Origin: Aquimarina litoralis
GTDB lineage: Bacteria; Bacteroidota; Bacteroidia; Flavobacteriales; Flavobacteriaceae
Direction of reading: 5' to 3'
Assembly (NCBI RefSeq): GCF_019295435.1
Contig: NZ_WEKL01000002.1
Location: 135,867 to 171,637 of the forward strand
DNA: 35,771 nt
Part shown: one piece after another, positions 9,421 to 16,953 of the stretch
Numbering within the stretch: position 1 is the first letter of the stretch
Layout of the letters: each line of letters opens with the position of its first letter
Notes under the pieces: generated by a model
What the model was told of the DNA's origin: nothing
Database searches by the model: none
Seen by the model: only the letters and a program-made list of their open reading frames with translations
Made by a program: the position numbers and the translations under genes

Positions 9421-10731
9421 ATGATATTTTTAGCATCTACAATTGGAACAATTGTTATCACCATCGTTTCGTTTTTGGTGTTAACTTTGGTTTTGGTAGG
9501 GATTTTATTGTTTGCAAAAGACAAATTATTACCATCAGGACCTGTAAAGATTACAATCAATGGAGAAAAGGAGATCGAAGTTGCTTCAGGAGGGACTTTG
9601 TTGTCTACTTTAGGTAATGAAAAAATATTTTTACCATCTGCATGTGGAGGTGGTGGAACCTGTATTCAGTGTGAGTGCCACGTATTAGAAGGTGGTGGAG
9701 AAGCATTGCCAACTGAAACTCCGCATTTTTCACGTAAAGAACTACAGCATGGTGCTCGTTTGGCTTGCCAGGTAAAAGTTAAACAAGATATGAATATCGA
9801 AATACCAGAAGAGGTATTTGGTATTAAGAAATGGGAAGCTGAAGTTGTCCGTAATTACAACGTAGCTTCTTTTATTAAAGAATTCGTAGTTCGTATTCCA
9901 GAAGATATGGGATATAAAGCTGGTGGATATATTCAAATTGAAATCCCACCTTGTGAGATCAAATATGCTGATATTGATATTACTGCACATCCAGAAGAAC
10001 ATGATACTCCAGATAAGTTTCAAGCAGAATGGGATAAATTCGGTTTATGGCCATTGGTGATGAAAAACGGAGAAACTGTGGAGCGTGCTTATTCAATGGC
10101 TTCTTACCCAGCAGAGGGAAGAGATATTATGTTGAATGTACGTATAGCAACTCCGCCATGGGATAGAAGTAAGAATGCTTGGATGGATGTAAATCCAGGT
10201 GTAGCGTCTTCTTATATTTTTGCACAAAAACCAGGAGATAAAGTGACTATTTCTGGTCCTTACGGAGAATTCTTTATCAACGAGTCTGAAGCAGAAATGC
10301 TTTATGTAGGTGGTGGAGCAGGAATGGCGCCAATGCGTTCTCACTTATATCACCTTTTCAAAACCTTAGAAACTGGTCGTAGAGTAACATATTGGTATGG
10401 TGGTCGTTCTAAAAGAGAATTATTCTACTTGGATCATTTCCAACAGTTAGAAGATAAATTTCCAAACTTTAAGTTCTACTTGGCATTATCAGAGCCTTTA
10501 GAAGAAGATAACTGGAAGGTGAAGAAGGATATTAATGATACAGATGGAGATGGATTCGTTGGATTTATCCATAACTGTGTAATAGATAATTATCTAAATC
10601 ATCATGAAGCTCCAGAAGATATAGAATTATATTTCTGTGGACCTCCATTAATGAACAAAGCAGTTCAAAAAATGGGAGAAGATTTTGGTATTCCAGATGA
10701 GAATATCAGATTTGATGACTTTGGAGGATAA
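9421..10731 (+). CDS. nqrF: Na+-translocating NADH:quinone reductase subunit F
   Basis: NqrF is the NADH-oxidising entry subunit. It has one N-terminal membrane helix (about 8-32), a ferredoxin-like [2Fe-2S] domain with C75-x5-C81-x2-C84 and C116 (SACGGGGTCIQC ... ARLACQV), an FAD-binding domain with the RAYSMASYP signature, and a ferredoxin-reductase NAD-binding domain with YVGGGAGMAPMRSHL and a C-terminal CGPPLMNKAVQ. It ends in RFDDFGG, as usual for the family. Length 436 is slightly above the Vibrio protein. It is the last gene of the operon and is followed by a strong terminator 25 bases downstream. Confidence 0.97.
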   Translation: MIFLASTIGTIVITIVSFLVLTLVLVGILLFAKDKLLPSGPVKITINGEKEIEVASGGTLLSTLGNEKIFLPSACGGGGTCIQCECHVLEGGGEALPTETPHFSRKELQHGARLACQVKVKQDMNIEIPEEVFGIKKWEAEVVRNYNVASFIKEFVVRIPEDMGYKAGGYIQIEIPPCEIKYADIDITAHPEEHDTPDKFQAEWDKFGLWPLVMKNGETVERAYSMASYPAEGRDIMLNVRIATPPWDRSKNAWMDVNPGVASSYIFAQKPGDKVTISGPYGEFFINESEAEMLYVGGGAGMAPMRSHLYHLFKTLETGRRVTYWYGGRSKRELFYLDHFQQLEDKFPNFKFYLALSEPLEEDNWKVKKDINDTDGDGFVGFIHNCVIDNYLNHHEAPEDIELYFCGPPLMNKAVQKMGEDFGIPDENIRFDDFGG

Positions 10732-10755
10732 AAATTCAATATCTTTTCGAAATAG

Positions 10756-10795
10756 ATTAAAAAAACCGATACAAGCTTGTATCGGTTTTTTTAAT
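10756..10795. terminator. Perfect 40-bp palindromic terminator after nqrF
   Basis: A perfect palindrome of 20 bp per arm is centred at 10775/10776, with core CCGATACAAGCTTGTATCGG flanked by seven A on the left and seven T on the right. It can terminate in both directions and lies between the convergent nqrF and beta-barrel genes. Confidence 0.9.
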
Positions 10796-10805
10796 TCGTT
10801 TTATC

Positions 10806-11492
10806 CTAAATACGATATAAAACACCAAAGAAGAAATTATCTAAAGAAATTGAAGCATCAATTCCCTCTCTTTTGTTGATCCAAATATCCCCATCAGAAT
10901 TATCGAAACTATCTTTCCTATACGAATACCCAATGCTTCCAATTCTAGAGGTTAATGAAAGATTTTTATTAATAAAGATGTTAATTCCAGGAGCTGCGGT
11001 TAAATTATAATTTTCATTTGTATTTGAATTAGCTGTAGGGTCATCTATTGAGGAAACTCTATCAAAATCTGATTTTATTTTACGGTACCCGGCATCCAGT
11101 TCCATAAATAAGGAAACTCTCTTTTTTGGCGAAAAATAGTACCTCCCGAAAAGGCCAGCACTATACCCTTTTCCTTTAGAAGTATATTCAAATTCATCAA
11201 TATCATGACTTTCGGCTTTAGAGCTGATAAAACCAATTTTTATACCAGTCATTATACGGTTCGATACAAAGTAGCCAATTTCGGGAATAAGACTAAAGTT
11301 ATGACCTTTTATGTCTTGTCGGTATATATCTCCATTGATATCTGTTCTAAGTTGATCAGAATTTTGATAGGAATAATTCATGGTTCCTGATATGGTAAAG
11401 TCTCCTTTGTCAAAACCAAACTCAGATGCTTCTTGTGCTTTGATTTGTGCGAATGTTGCAATTGTAATTAACAGTAAAAATGTTGTTTTCAT
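10806..11492 (-). CDS. Outer-membrane beta-barrel protein
   Basis: The 228-residue protein has a clear signal peptide (MKTTFLLLITIATFAQIKA|QEA). The rest alternates polar and hydrophobic residues in strands such as FTISGTMNYSYQNS, HNFSLIPEIGYFVSN, RIMTGIKIGFIS, GYSAGLFGRYYF, VSLFMELDAGYR and TAAPGINIFIN, and ends in an aromatic strand NFFFGVLYRI. This fits an eight-stranded OmpA/OmpW-like barrel of the outer membrane beta-barrel family. No enzyme motif is seen. It is monocistronic, convergent with nqrF, and its start is supported by a -7 element 50 bases upstream. Exact function is unknown. Confidence 0.8.
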   Translation of the reverse strand: MKTTFLLLITIATFAQIKAQEASEFGFDKGDFTISGTMNYSYQNSDQLRTDINGDIYRQDIKGHNFSLIPEIGYFVSNRIMTGIKIGFISSKAESHDIDEFEYTSKGKGYSAGLFGRYYFSPKKRVSLFMELDAGYRKIKSDFDRVSSIDDPTANSNTNENYNLTAAPGINIFINKNLSLTSRIGSIGYSYRKDSFDNSDGDIWINKREGIDASISLDNFFFGVLYRI

Positions 11493-11838
11493 GCTGTCTT
11501 ATTGTTTTAGATTAAACATTTATTCATTTTAAAGACAACCCACAAAAATAGTATGTTTATTAATTATTTGTTAATTTATACTTGTATATTTGAGTAAAAA
11601 GAATAGAAGGTACTTCGGATTTATTCCTAATAAATAGTAGCAAATCCGTTTGTCAGTTTATGAGAGAATACTTTAAAGACGTGTTTGTTTTGTGATGTGT
11701 GTCAATAGTTTAGAGATTGTTTGATCAATATTGGAATTCCGGTATTACAGGAGAAAACAATATTTCACTGAAAACCGTTGTGATTTTATCCATAAGTGTT
11801 GTTAATTTTAGAACTTCAAGTCTAACGGATACAATAAA
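11493..11838. other. Divergent intergenic region of 346 bases
   Basis: It lies between the beta-barrel gene (-) and the glycan-binding gene (+). Besides the minus-strand -7 element, a plus-strand TATATTTG (11585-11592) fits the -7 consensus but would leave a leader of about 240 bases. A weaker TAATTTTA (11803-11810), with TTG 22 bases before it (11778-11780), is a closer candidate for the gene at 11839. I see no RNA gene or coding sequence here. Confidence 0.5.
11543..11550 (-). promoter_or_regulatory. Promoter -7 element of the beta-barrel gene
   Basis: On the minus strand TATTTTTG matches the Bacteroidetes -7 consensus TAnnTTTG exactly, about 50 bases before the ATG at 11492. No convincing -33 TTTG is seen. 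Confidence 0.55.
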
Positions 11839-12549
11839 ATGTTTCGACCCTTTATATTTTTGATAAATTTTGTGTTTTTTGGAATGATGATATGCCAGTC
11901 TTCATTTTCTCAAAATATTAAAATATCCAAAGATTCTTTGGTTACAATTACTGAAAATAATGGAGCTGGTTATGACAAGTATTCTTTAAGGCCTTTAGTG
12001 GTAAAACAATGCTTAGTGAGTAGTTTTCTTAAGACTAAGATGTACAATTACAAAGCAGAAAATCTTATCGATGCAAATGATCAAACGGCTTGGGTAGAAG
12101 GTAAAAATGATAATGGGATAGCTGAAGTAATACGAATTACATTTGATAAGAATAAAGGAGGTTTGCCATATGTAATTAGAATCGTTCCTGGATACCTGAA
12201 ATCAGAAGCTACATGGAATCAAAATAACCGAGTGGCTACAATAAATATCAGAAGTATTGGGATAAATGAGTATCATAAAGAGTATGTAATTGATGAATGG
12301 AAGAACGTTCGTTTAAGAAAAGATTCATTAACCAAAGTTCCAATGTCTGCACAGTATATTGATATTAGTCAAAATTATATTCAGCATATGGGGTATGATG
12401 ATTTTATAGCTTTAGAATTAGAGATCATGGAAGTAGATAGTATAGATGCTATATATAGCGATACTTGTATCTCGGAATTAAGCTTTTATACTGTTGATAC
12501 TTTATTGAAGTATTACACGTATGAAGAATATGAAAAATTAAAACAATAA
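11839..12549 (+). CDS. Secreted NADase-type glycan-binding domain protein
   Basis: A signal peptide (MFRPFIFLINFVFFGMMICQSSFSQ) is followed by a single domain with LVSSFLKTKMYNYKAENLID, NDQTAWVEGKNDNGIAEVIRITF, VIRIVPGYLKSEATWNQNNRV and a terminal TCISELSFY. This order (exposed YxxxNLIDxxxxTAWVEG, then an NGY-like segment, NNR, and C-I-S-E-L/I-x-F) is recognised as the discoidin-like module called the NADase-type glycan-binding domain. No NADase catalytic part is attached, so the protein is predicted to bind glycans or cell-wall material in the periplasm or outside. It is followed 12 bases later by the DUF4846 gene in the same direction, suggesting joint action on an envelope polymer (inference). 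Confidence 0.72.
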   Translation: MFRPFIFLINFVFFGMMICQSSFSQNIKISKDSLVTITENNGAGYDKYSLRPLVVKQCLVSSFLKTKMYNYKAENLIDANDQTAWVEGKNDNGIAEVIRITFDKNKGGLPYVIRIVPGYLKSEATWNQNNRVATINIRSIGINEYHKEYVIDEWKNVRLRKDSLTKVPMSAQYIDISQNYIQHMGYDDFIALELEIMEVDSIDAIYSDTCISELSFYTVDTLLKYYTYEEYEKLKQ

Positions 12550-12561
12550 CGAAGCGCATTT

Positions 12562-13440
12562 ATGAAGAAATATGTTGTTATAGCATTAGTAATAACGGTT
12601 TTAATTGTTATTTCTAGGACAACTAAAAAAGGTAGACATCTAACCAATCATATAAAGGGAACGATAACCAATATTATTGCTGCTCGTGATTATATAAATA
12701 AAGAAGGGGATTCCATTAGTACTCGAGTAGCGTTGCCAGAAGGTTATAAAAGAAAAGAGTACGCAAGAGGTTCTTTTCAGGAATACCTTCGTAATTATCA
12801 ATTAAAAGAACATGGGGCGCCTATTATAAATTATGATAATAGCAGGTATTTTGCCCAGCATTGGCATGATGCCATTTTGGAAGTTCCAGTTCCGGAAAAT
12901 GGATTACAGCAATGTGCAGATGCATTAATGCGATTAAGATCTGAATATTTATGGGAGAAGAATAGGAAAGACGAAATAGGTTTTAATTTCACTTCTGGAC
13001 ACTATTGTTCATGGAAAAAGTATGCGGAAGGTTTTAGGCCAAAAATAAACGGAAATAAAGTTAGCTTTCATAAAACTGCCTCCACAAACTTTTCTGAAGC
13101 GAATTTTTATAAATACTTGAATTTGATATTTACTTATGCGGGTACCCTATCTTTAAGCACAGAATTACCAAGAATAAAAGTGAAAGATTTACAGATTGGT
13201 GATATGTTAGTAAAGCCAGGAACTCCAGGACATATTGAAATTATAGTGGATCACGCAGTTAGTTCTAATGGAGATCATCTTTTTTTATTAGCGCAAGGTA
13301 ATACACCTGCACAAAATGTATGTCTTCTGAAGAATTTTGAAGATACGAGTATATCACCTTGGTATAGATTTAAGGAAAATGAATCTGTGTACACACCAAG
13401 TTATTATTTTGAAACACCAATTTTTATTAGGTTTAAATGA
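12562..13440 (+). CDS. DUF4846 family envelope protein (possible NlpC/P60-like fold)
   Basis: An N-terminal hydrophobic helix (residues 4-17, VVIALVITVLIVIS) anchors or exports the protein. The body has the order of conserved segments seen in DUF4846: RVALPEGYKRKEYARGSFQEYLRN, ILEVPVPENGLQQCADALMRLRSEYLW, FNFTSGHYCSWKKYAEG, YLNLIFTYAGTLSLSTELP, LQIGDMLVKPGTPGHIEIIVDHA, LLAQGNTPAQNVCLLKN and SPWY (each abridged where long). The Cys of QQCADA and the His of PGHIEI could be a Cys/His pair as in papain-like amidases; this is my inference, and I know of no demonstrated activity. It follows the glycan-binding gene by 12 bases and ends 38 bases before the next gene. Confidence 0.75.
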   Translation: MKKYVVIALVITVLIVISRTTKKGRHLTNHIKGTITNIIAARDYINKEGDSISTRVALPEGYKRKEYARGSFQEYLRNYQLKEHGAPIINYDNSRYFAQHWHDAILEVPVPENGLQQCADALMRLRSEYLWEKNRKDEIGFNFTSGHYCSWKKYAEGFRPKINGNKVSFHKTASTNFSEANFYKYLNLIFTYAGTLSLSTELPRIKVKDLQIGDMLVKPGTPGHIEIIVDHAVSSNGDHLFLLAQGNTPAQNVCLLKNFEDTSISPWYRFKENESVYTPSYYFETPIFIRFK

Positions 13441-13463
13441 TACTAATTTTTTCTGGAGAATAG

Positions 13464-13471
13464 TATCTTTG
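13464..13471 (+). promoter_or_regulatory. Promoter -7 element, nearly leaderless transcript
   Basis: TATCTTTG matches the -7 consensus exactly and ends seven bases before the ATG at 13479. Transcription would start about 0-3 bases before the start codon, so the mRNA is predicted to be leaderless or nearly so. Confidence 0.6.
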
Positions 13472-13478
13472 CGCTGTT

Positions 13479-13856
13479 ATGTCTAGAATTTTAACGAAAC
13501 AAGAACTTCATAATCTAGCAATGAATATTGTTGGAGAAGATTTAGAGAAAAAAGGCTACGAATTTATTGCGATCAACAGTAAATTAGGAAAACATCCTCA
13601 GTTTGTATGTGTTGATAAATCTAATCAGCGCTATTTTGTAATTGTAAGAGCTATAGCGTATCCAGATAATCCTCATAATTATGATATGATTTGGATGGAA
13701 GCCTTTAAAAAGCATGCTAGAGAACAAGAGGCAAAAGTATTTTATGCTGGTGTAGGGCTACAGAACTCACAAAATCCTAACAAACCAGTTTTTTTAAATG
13801 AAGAATACGTGTTAGAATATGCAGGACTGCAAGTAATAGAAACACATCTCAACTAA
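13479..13856 (+). CDS. Conserved small Bacteroidetes protein upstream of apbE
   Basis: This 125-residue soluble protein has no signal peptide, no cysteines in a cluster and no flavin or NAD motif. Relatives are, from memory, often labelled Na+-translocating NADH-quinone reductase subunit F in databases, a name its sequence does not support. The layout (an N-terminal helical LTKQELHNLAMNIVGEDLEKKGYEF, then strands KHPQFVCVDKSNQRYFVIVRAI with a long helix MIWMEAFKKHAREQEAKVFYAGVGL) is weakly like small restriction-endonuclease-like folds (YraN type), but the active-site pattern is not clear. It is eight bases from apbE and has its own promoter, so a link to flavinylation or Nqr maturation is plausible from context only. 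Confidence 0.8.
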   Translation: MSRILTKQELHNLAMNIVGEDLEKKGYEFIAINSKLGKHPQFVCVDKSNQRYFVIVRAIAYPDNPHNYDMIWMEAFKKHAREQEAKVFYAGVGLQNSQNPNKPVFLNEEYVLEYAGLQVIETHLN

Positions 13857-13864
13857 ATTTCGTA

Positions 13865-14863
13865 ATGAGAAACCTCTTTTTTTTCTTCCTTATTGTAAGT
13901 GTGTTATCTTGTAAAAAAACCGAAGAAAAACACCTTAATTATACCAAAGGTAATGCATTTGGTACTACTTTTTCTGTTCAGTTTATTGATGTAAAGAAAA
14001 TTGATTTTTCTAAATCTTATGATAGTATTGTTAGGGTTATTAATACTTCTATGTCTACCTATCAAAAAGATTCTGATATATCTAAAATCAACAGCGGTGA
14101 TACTACAATTACAATTGACAATCATTTTAAGAAAGTATTTCTAGCTTCAAAAAAAATATATAAAGAAACTGAGGGAGTTTTTGATCCTACGATTGGAGTT
14201 TTAGTAAATGCATGGGATTTCGGACCTGAAGGGAAAATAGTAAGCTTGGATAGTCTTAAAATCGATAGTCTTTTGATTTCAGTTGGACTTAACAAGGTTA
14301 CTTTACAAAATGATAAAGTTTTAAAACAATACTTCAATACATTTATAGACTTTAATGCTTTGGCAAAAGGTTATGCGGTGGATGTCTTTGCCGAATTTTT
14401 AGAAGCCAAAAACATAGAAAACTATTTAGTGGAAATAGGAGGTGAGATCAGAGGTGAAGGACGTAATTTAGTAAAAGAAAAGCCTTGGCGAATAGGCGTA
14501 GAGGATCCTAATTTTGATGAGACCCAATCTTATAGTAAAGTTATTTCTTTACAAAATGGAGCGATGGCCACCTCTGGTAGTTATCGTAAATTCAAAGTAG
14601 ATGAAAAGGGGAATAGATATGCGCATATAATTGATACCAAAACAGGATATCCGCATAAATCTAATTTGTTAAGTGTTTCTGTAATTACAACAACATGTAT
14701 GGAAGCAGATGCATATGCAACTGCATTTATGTCGATGGGCTTAGAAAAATCTAAGGAGTTTTTGAAAACACATCCTGAAATAAAAGTATATTTTATTTAT
14801 GAAAATGATGCTAAAGAACTAAAGACTTTTTCTATCAATGATTTCCCTGAATCGGGGAATTAA
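13865..14863 (+). CDS. apbE: FAD:protein FMN transferase, lipoprotein
   Basis: ApbE moves FMN from FAD to a threonine of NqrB, NqrC and related domains in the periplasm. A lipoprotein signal (MRNLFFFFLIVSVLSC, Cys16) places it on a membrane facing the periplasm. Family features in order: KGNAFGTTFSVQF, MSTYQKDSDISKIN, TEGVFDPTIGVLVNAWDFGP, FIDFNALAKGYAVD, ENYLVEIGGEIRGEG, MATSGSYRKF, HIIDTKTGYP and the Mg2+-site segment CMEADAYATAFMSMG. Length 332 is typical. It lies eight bases behind the small conserved gene, so both are probably cotranscribed. The target nqr operon ends about 3 kb upstream on the same strand. Confidence 0.95.
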   Translation: MRNLFFFFLIVSVLSCKKTEEKHLNYTKGNAFGTTFSVQFIDVKKIDFSKSYDSIVRVINTSMSTYQKDSDISKINSGDTTITIDNHFKKVFLASKKIYKETEGVFDPTIGVLVNAWDFGPEGKIVSLDSLKIDSLLISVGLNKVTLQNDKVLKQYFNTFIDFNALAKGYAVDVFAEFLEAKNIENYLVEIGGEIRGEGRNLVKEKPWRIGVEDPNFDETQSYSKVISLQNGAMATSGSYRKFKVDEKGNRYAHIIDTKTGYPHKSNLLSVSVITTTCMEADAYATAFMSMGLEKSKEFLKTHPEIKVYFIYENDAKELKTFSINDFPESGN

Positions 14864-15101
14864 GATCTGTTTTAATATATGTTTACTCATTGAAACGAGA
14901 AGTTCCCTAGTTTTAGTTTTCTTTTTATCGAACCTCCAGTTAGTTTTATATAATCAAACAAAAGATTGAATGTAATTAGCAACATAAAGGGTTTTTAATT
15001 CGTCTTTTGTGTTGTAACCTATTTTGTAATGTAATATTGGAACAAATATTGATGCTGATAAAATAGGGTAACAGTCAACTAACTAAACTAACATCATCAA
15101 T

Positions 15102-15698
15102 ATGGGGTTTAATGATGAGATCAAAATTTATAATGGCATTGCAAATGGAGATTCTGAAATTTTAAAAGAATTTTATAGAAGAAATTTTAATGTAATAAGA
15201 AATCTTATAGTTCAGAACTCTGGATCAGAAAAGGATTCAGAGGATGTTTTTCAGGATGCACTTATTGTGTTATATGAAAAGCTAAAACTGGATTCGTTTA
15301 CACTAAAATGTTCCATACATACCTACTTTTATGGGATATGTAAAAATATTTGGCTTCATAAATTGAACAGGTCTAAAAAAAGATCGTGTTGTGGACAAAT
15401 AGACGATACCATACTAAACTTACGAGCTTCTGCCGTAGATATAAGTAAAAATGAACAAGAGCAATTATACCGTAAACATTTACTAAGTCTTAATTGTAAA
15501 TGTAAAAACATACTTTTTTTGTTTTTTGAGGGTAAAAGTATGAGAGAAATTTCTATGTTGACCAATTACTCTGAAGGATATGTTCGAAAAAGGAAGTTTG
15601 AATGTAAAAAACATTTGATCAAACTGATAGAAAGTGATCCGTTATACAAGGAACTGATTGTTCCAAAGAGAGAAAATTTAAGAAAAAATGTTTCTTGA
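15102..15698 (+). CDS. ECF-type RNA polymerase sigma factor, orphan
   Basis: Region 2 is seen in SEKDSEDVFQDALIVLYEKL followed by IHTYFYGICKNIWLHKLNRSKK, and region 4 in CKNILFLFFEGKSMREISMLTNYSEGYVRKRKFECKKHL. The 198-residue length fits a small sigma-70 family (ECF) protein. It is cysteine-rich for this family (SCCGQ, NCKCK). No anti-sigma gene is adjacent: upstream is apbE and downstream is a convergent methyltransferase gene only eight bases away. How it is controlled cannot be told. The ATG at 15102 is the first in the frame after a 238-base gap in which I see no other gene. Confidence 0.85.
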   Translation: MGFNDEIKIYNGIANGDSEILKEFYRRNFNVIRNLIVQNSGSEKDSEDVFQDALIVLYEKLKLDSFTLKCSIHTYFYGICKNIWLHKLNRSKKRSCCGQIDDTILNLRASAVDISKNEQEQLYRKHLLSLNCKCKNILFLFFEGKSMREISMLTNYSEGYVRKRKFECKKHLIKLIESDPLYKELIVPKRENLRKNVS

Positions 15699-15706
15699 AA
15701 TGGTCA

Positions 15707-16474
15707 TTATGGTTTAGAACAAACAGGAAGTATTTCTCCTGGAGCAAGACAGTATTTAATTACTTCTTCTTTGGAAAGTTTATTCGTATAGTCTACTTCT
15801 TGAACCTGAAAACCTATTGATCTTAACTTTTCAAAATAATCTTTACCATACACTCTAACATGATCATATTGTCCAAAAATCTTAGCACGTTCTTTCGGGT
15901 CGGTAATAGTATCATCTTCAAAAGTTTCGTCTCTACTAAGATCTTGAGGGATTTGCAGAATAGCCATTCCACCAGGTTTTAATACTCTCAGTAGTTCTTG
16001 CATCGCTTTTGTATCATCAGGTATATGTTCTAATACATGATTACAAAAAATGACGTCATACTCGTTAGAAGCAAAAGGAAGGTTACAAATATCTGCTTTT
16101 ACATCTGCTAATGGAGAGTTTAAATCAGTAGTGGTGTATTCAAGATTTTTTAGACGTCTAAATCTTTTGTAAAAAGCTTGTTCTGGAGCAAAATGTAAAA
16201 CTTTAGCTTTTGAGGTAAAAAAACCAGTCTCATTTTTGAGATATAACCATAATAACCTATGGCGTTCTAATGATAATGTGGAAGGAGAGAGTACATTGTC
16301 TCTTTGCTTCCCATAACCGTAAGGCAGAAATTTTGAAAAGCTTTTTCCATCAATGGGATCCGTATATGTGCTTCCTTTTAGGAAAAAAGAAATGATAGGT
16401 CTAGCCAGATAACTCAGACGAATTAAAATAGGCCTTGGGATGGTGTTAAGTATAAGTTTAAAGAGTTTTTTCAT
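15707..16474 (-). CDS. Class I SAM-dependent methyltransferase
   Basis: A Methyltransf_11-type Rossmann core is visible: KVLHFAPEQAFYKRF (motif I variant without the GxGxG glycines), YTTTDLNSPLADVKADICNLPFASNEYDVIFCNHVLEHIPDD and MQELLRVLKPGGMAILQIPQD (each abridged). The N-terminus (MKKLFKLILNTIPRP...) is basic with amphipathic character, as in methyltransferases encoded near cell-surface glycan genes; the substrate is unknown. The ATG at 16474 is preferred because the longer frame (to 16492) begins with TTG and runs into the upstream repeat. It lies directly behind the GxxExxY element, whose repeat arm ends about 14 bases before this ATG. Confidence 0.83.
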   Translation of the reverse strand: MKKLFKLILNTIPRPILIRLSYLARPIISFFLKGSTYTDPIDGKSFSKFLPYGYGKQRDNVLSPSTLSLERHRLLWLYLKNETGFFTSKAKVLHFAPEQAFYKRFRRLKNLEYTTTDLNSPLADVKADICNLPFASNEYDVIFCNHVLEHIPDDTKAMQELLRVLKPGGMAILQIPQDLSRDETFEDDTITDPKERAKIFGQYDHVRVYGKDYFEKLRSIGFQVQEVDYTNKLSKEEVIKYCLAPGEILPVCSKP

Positions 16475-16487
16475 AAATAGATAATTA

Positions 16488-16527
16488 CACAAAGAACACT
16501 AAGAAACCCCAAAGTTTCTCAAAGTTT
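16488..16527 (+). repeat. CACAAAG-rich repeat arm, downstream side of GxxExxY gene
   Basis: The segment reads CACAAAGAACACTAAGAAAC then CCCAAAGTTTCTCAAAGTTT, a run of CA(C/A)AAG/CTAAG-like units. The arm on the other side of the GxxExxY gene carries the same kind of unit in the opposite orientation, so the two resemble imperfect inverted ends of a small element. Confidence 0.55.
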
Positions 16528-16897
16528 ACATTATAAAACGTTTTACTCCATTTTTAAGCAAACTTACATGGAAATTGATAAGAAGTCCAAGTTTATATTC
16601 TCCAAGTTTTAAGTAAGTGAGAATTTGTGCAAAATGAACATCTGTAAAATGTTCTACAGTTTTCAGTTCTATTACAACTTTGTTTTCTACTAGGATATCA
16701 ATTCGATAACCTTGATCTAGTTTAATGTCTTTGTATACTACTGGTAACGGTTTTTCTTTTTGAATTTTTAATCCTCTTTTCTTTAATTCATAACACAAGC
16801 ATTCCTGATAAGCAGATTCTAGTAAACCAGGACCAAGAGTTTTATGTACTTCTATTGCACACCCAATTATAATTTTAGATATCTCATCTTCAGTCAT
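16526..16897 (-). CDS. GxxExxY family protein (PD-(D/E)XK-like)
   Basis: The 123-residue protein carries the family signature G(PG)LLESAYQE, i.e. GxxExxY, preceded by IIGCAIEVHKTLGPG, then YRIDILVENKVVIELKTVE with a D-x-x(V)-E-x-K-type nuclease-like core (D69 region and ELK), and ends in FAQILTYLKLGEYKLGLLINFHV...GVKRFIM. This is a widespread, horizontally scattered family with unproven function, often assigned to the PDDEXK_3 group. No partner gene is visible. Its flanks are CACAAAG-rich repeats on both sides, which suggests it came as a small insertion between the methyltransferase and map genes (inference). Confidence 0.92.
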   Translation of the reverse strand: MTEDEISKIIIGCAIEVHKTLGPGLLESAYQECLCYELKKRGLKIQKEKPLPVVYKDIKLDQGYRIDILVENKVVIELKTVEHFTDVHFAQILTYLKLGEYKLGLLINFHVSLLKNGVKRFIM

Positions 16898-16899
16898 CT

Positions 16900-16941
16900 T
16901 TCTTGGAGACCCTTTGTGAATTCTTGGAGAAACTTTGTGAA
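16900..16941 (-). repeat. Two tandem 21-base direct repeats upstream of GxxExxY gene
   Basis: On the plus strand bases 16900-16920 and 16921-16941 both read TTCTTGGAGA-NN-CTTTGTGAA, with NN = CC in the first and AA in the second (19 of 21 identical). Read on the minus strand they contain CACAAAG and lie directly before the ATG at 16897. Confidence 0.85.
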
Positions 16942-16953
16942 ATATTAAAAAAA

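Noticed and set aside
8936..9436. Long minus-strand open frame of 166 codons opposite nqrE
   Set aside because: It lies entirely opposite nqrE, whose product is unmistakable, and its translation is a low-complexity shadow without a family.
13479..13856. Naming this gene nqrF
   Set aside because: The true nqrF with iron-sulfur, FAD and NAD motifs is at 9421-10731; this small protein has none of them.
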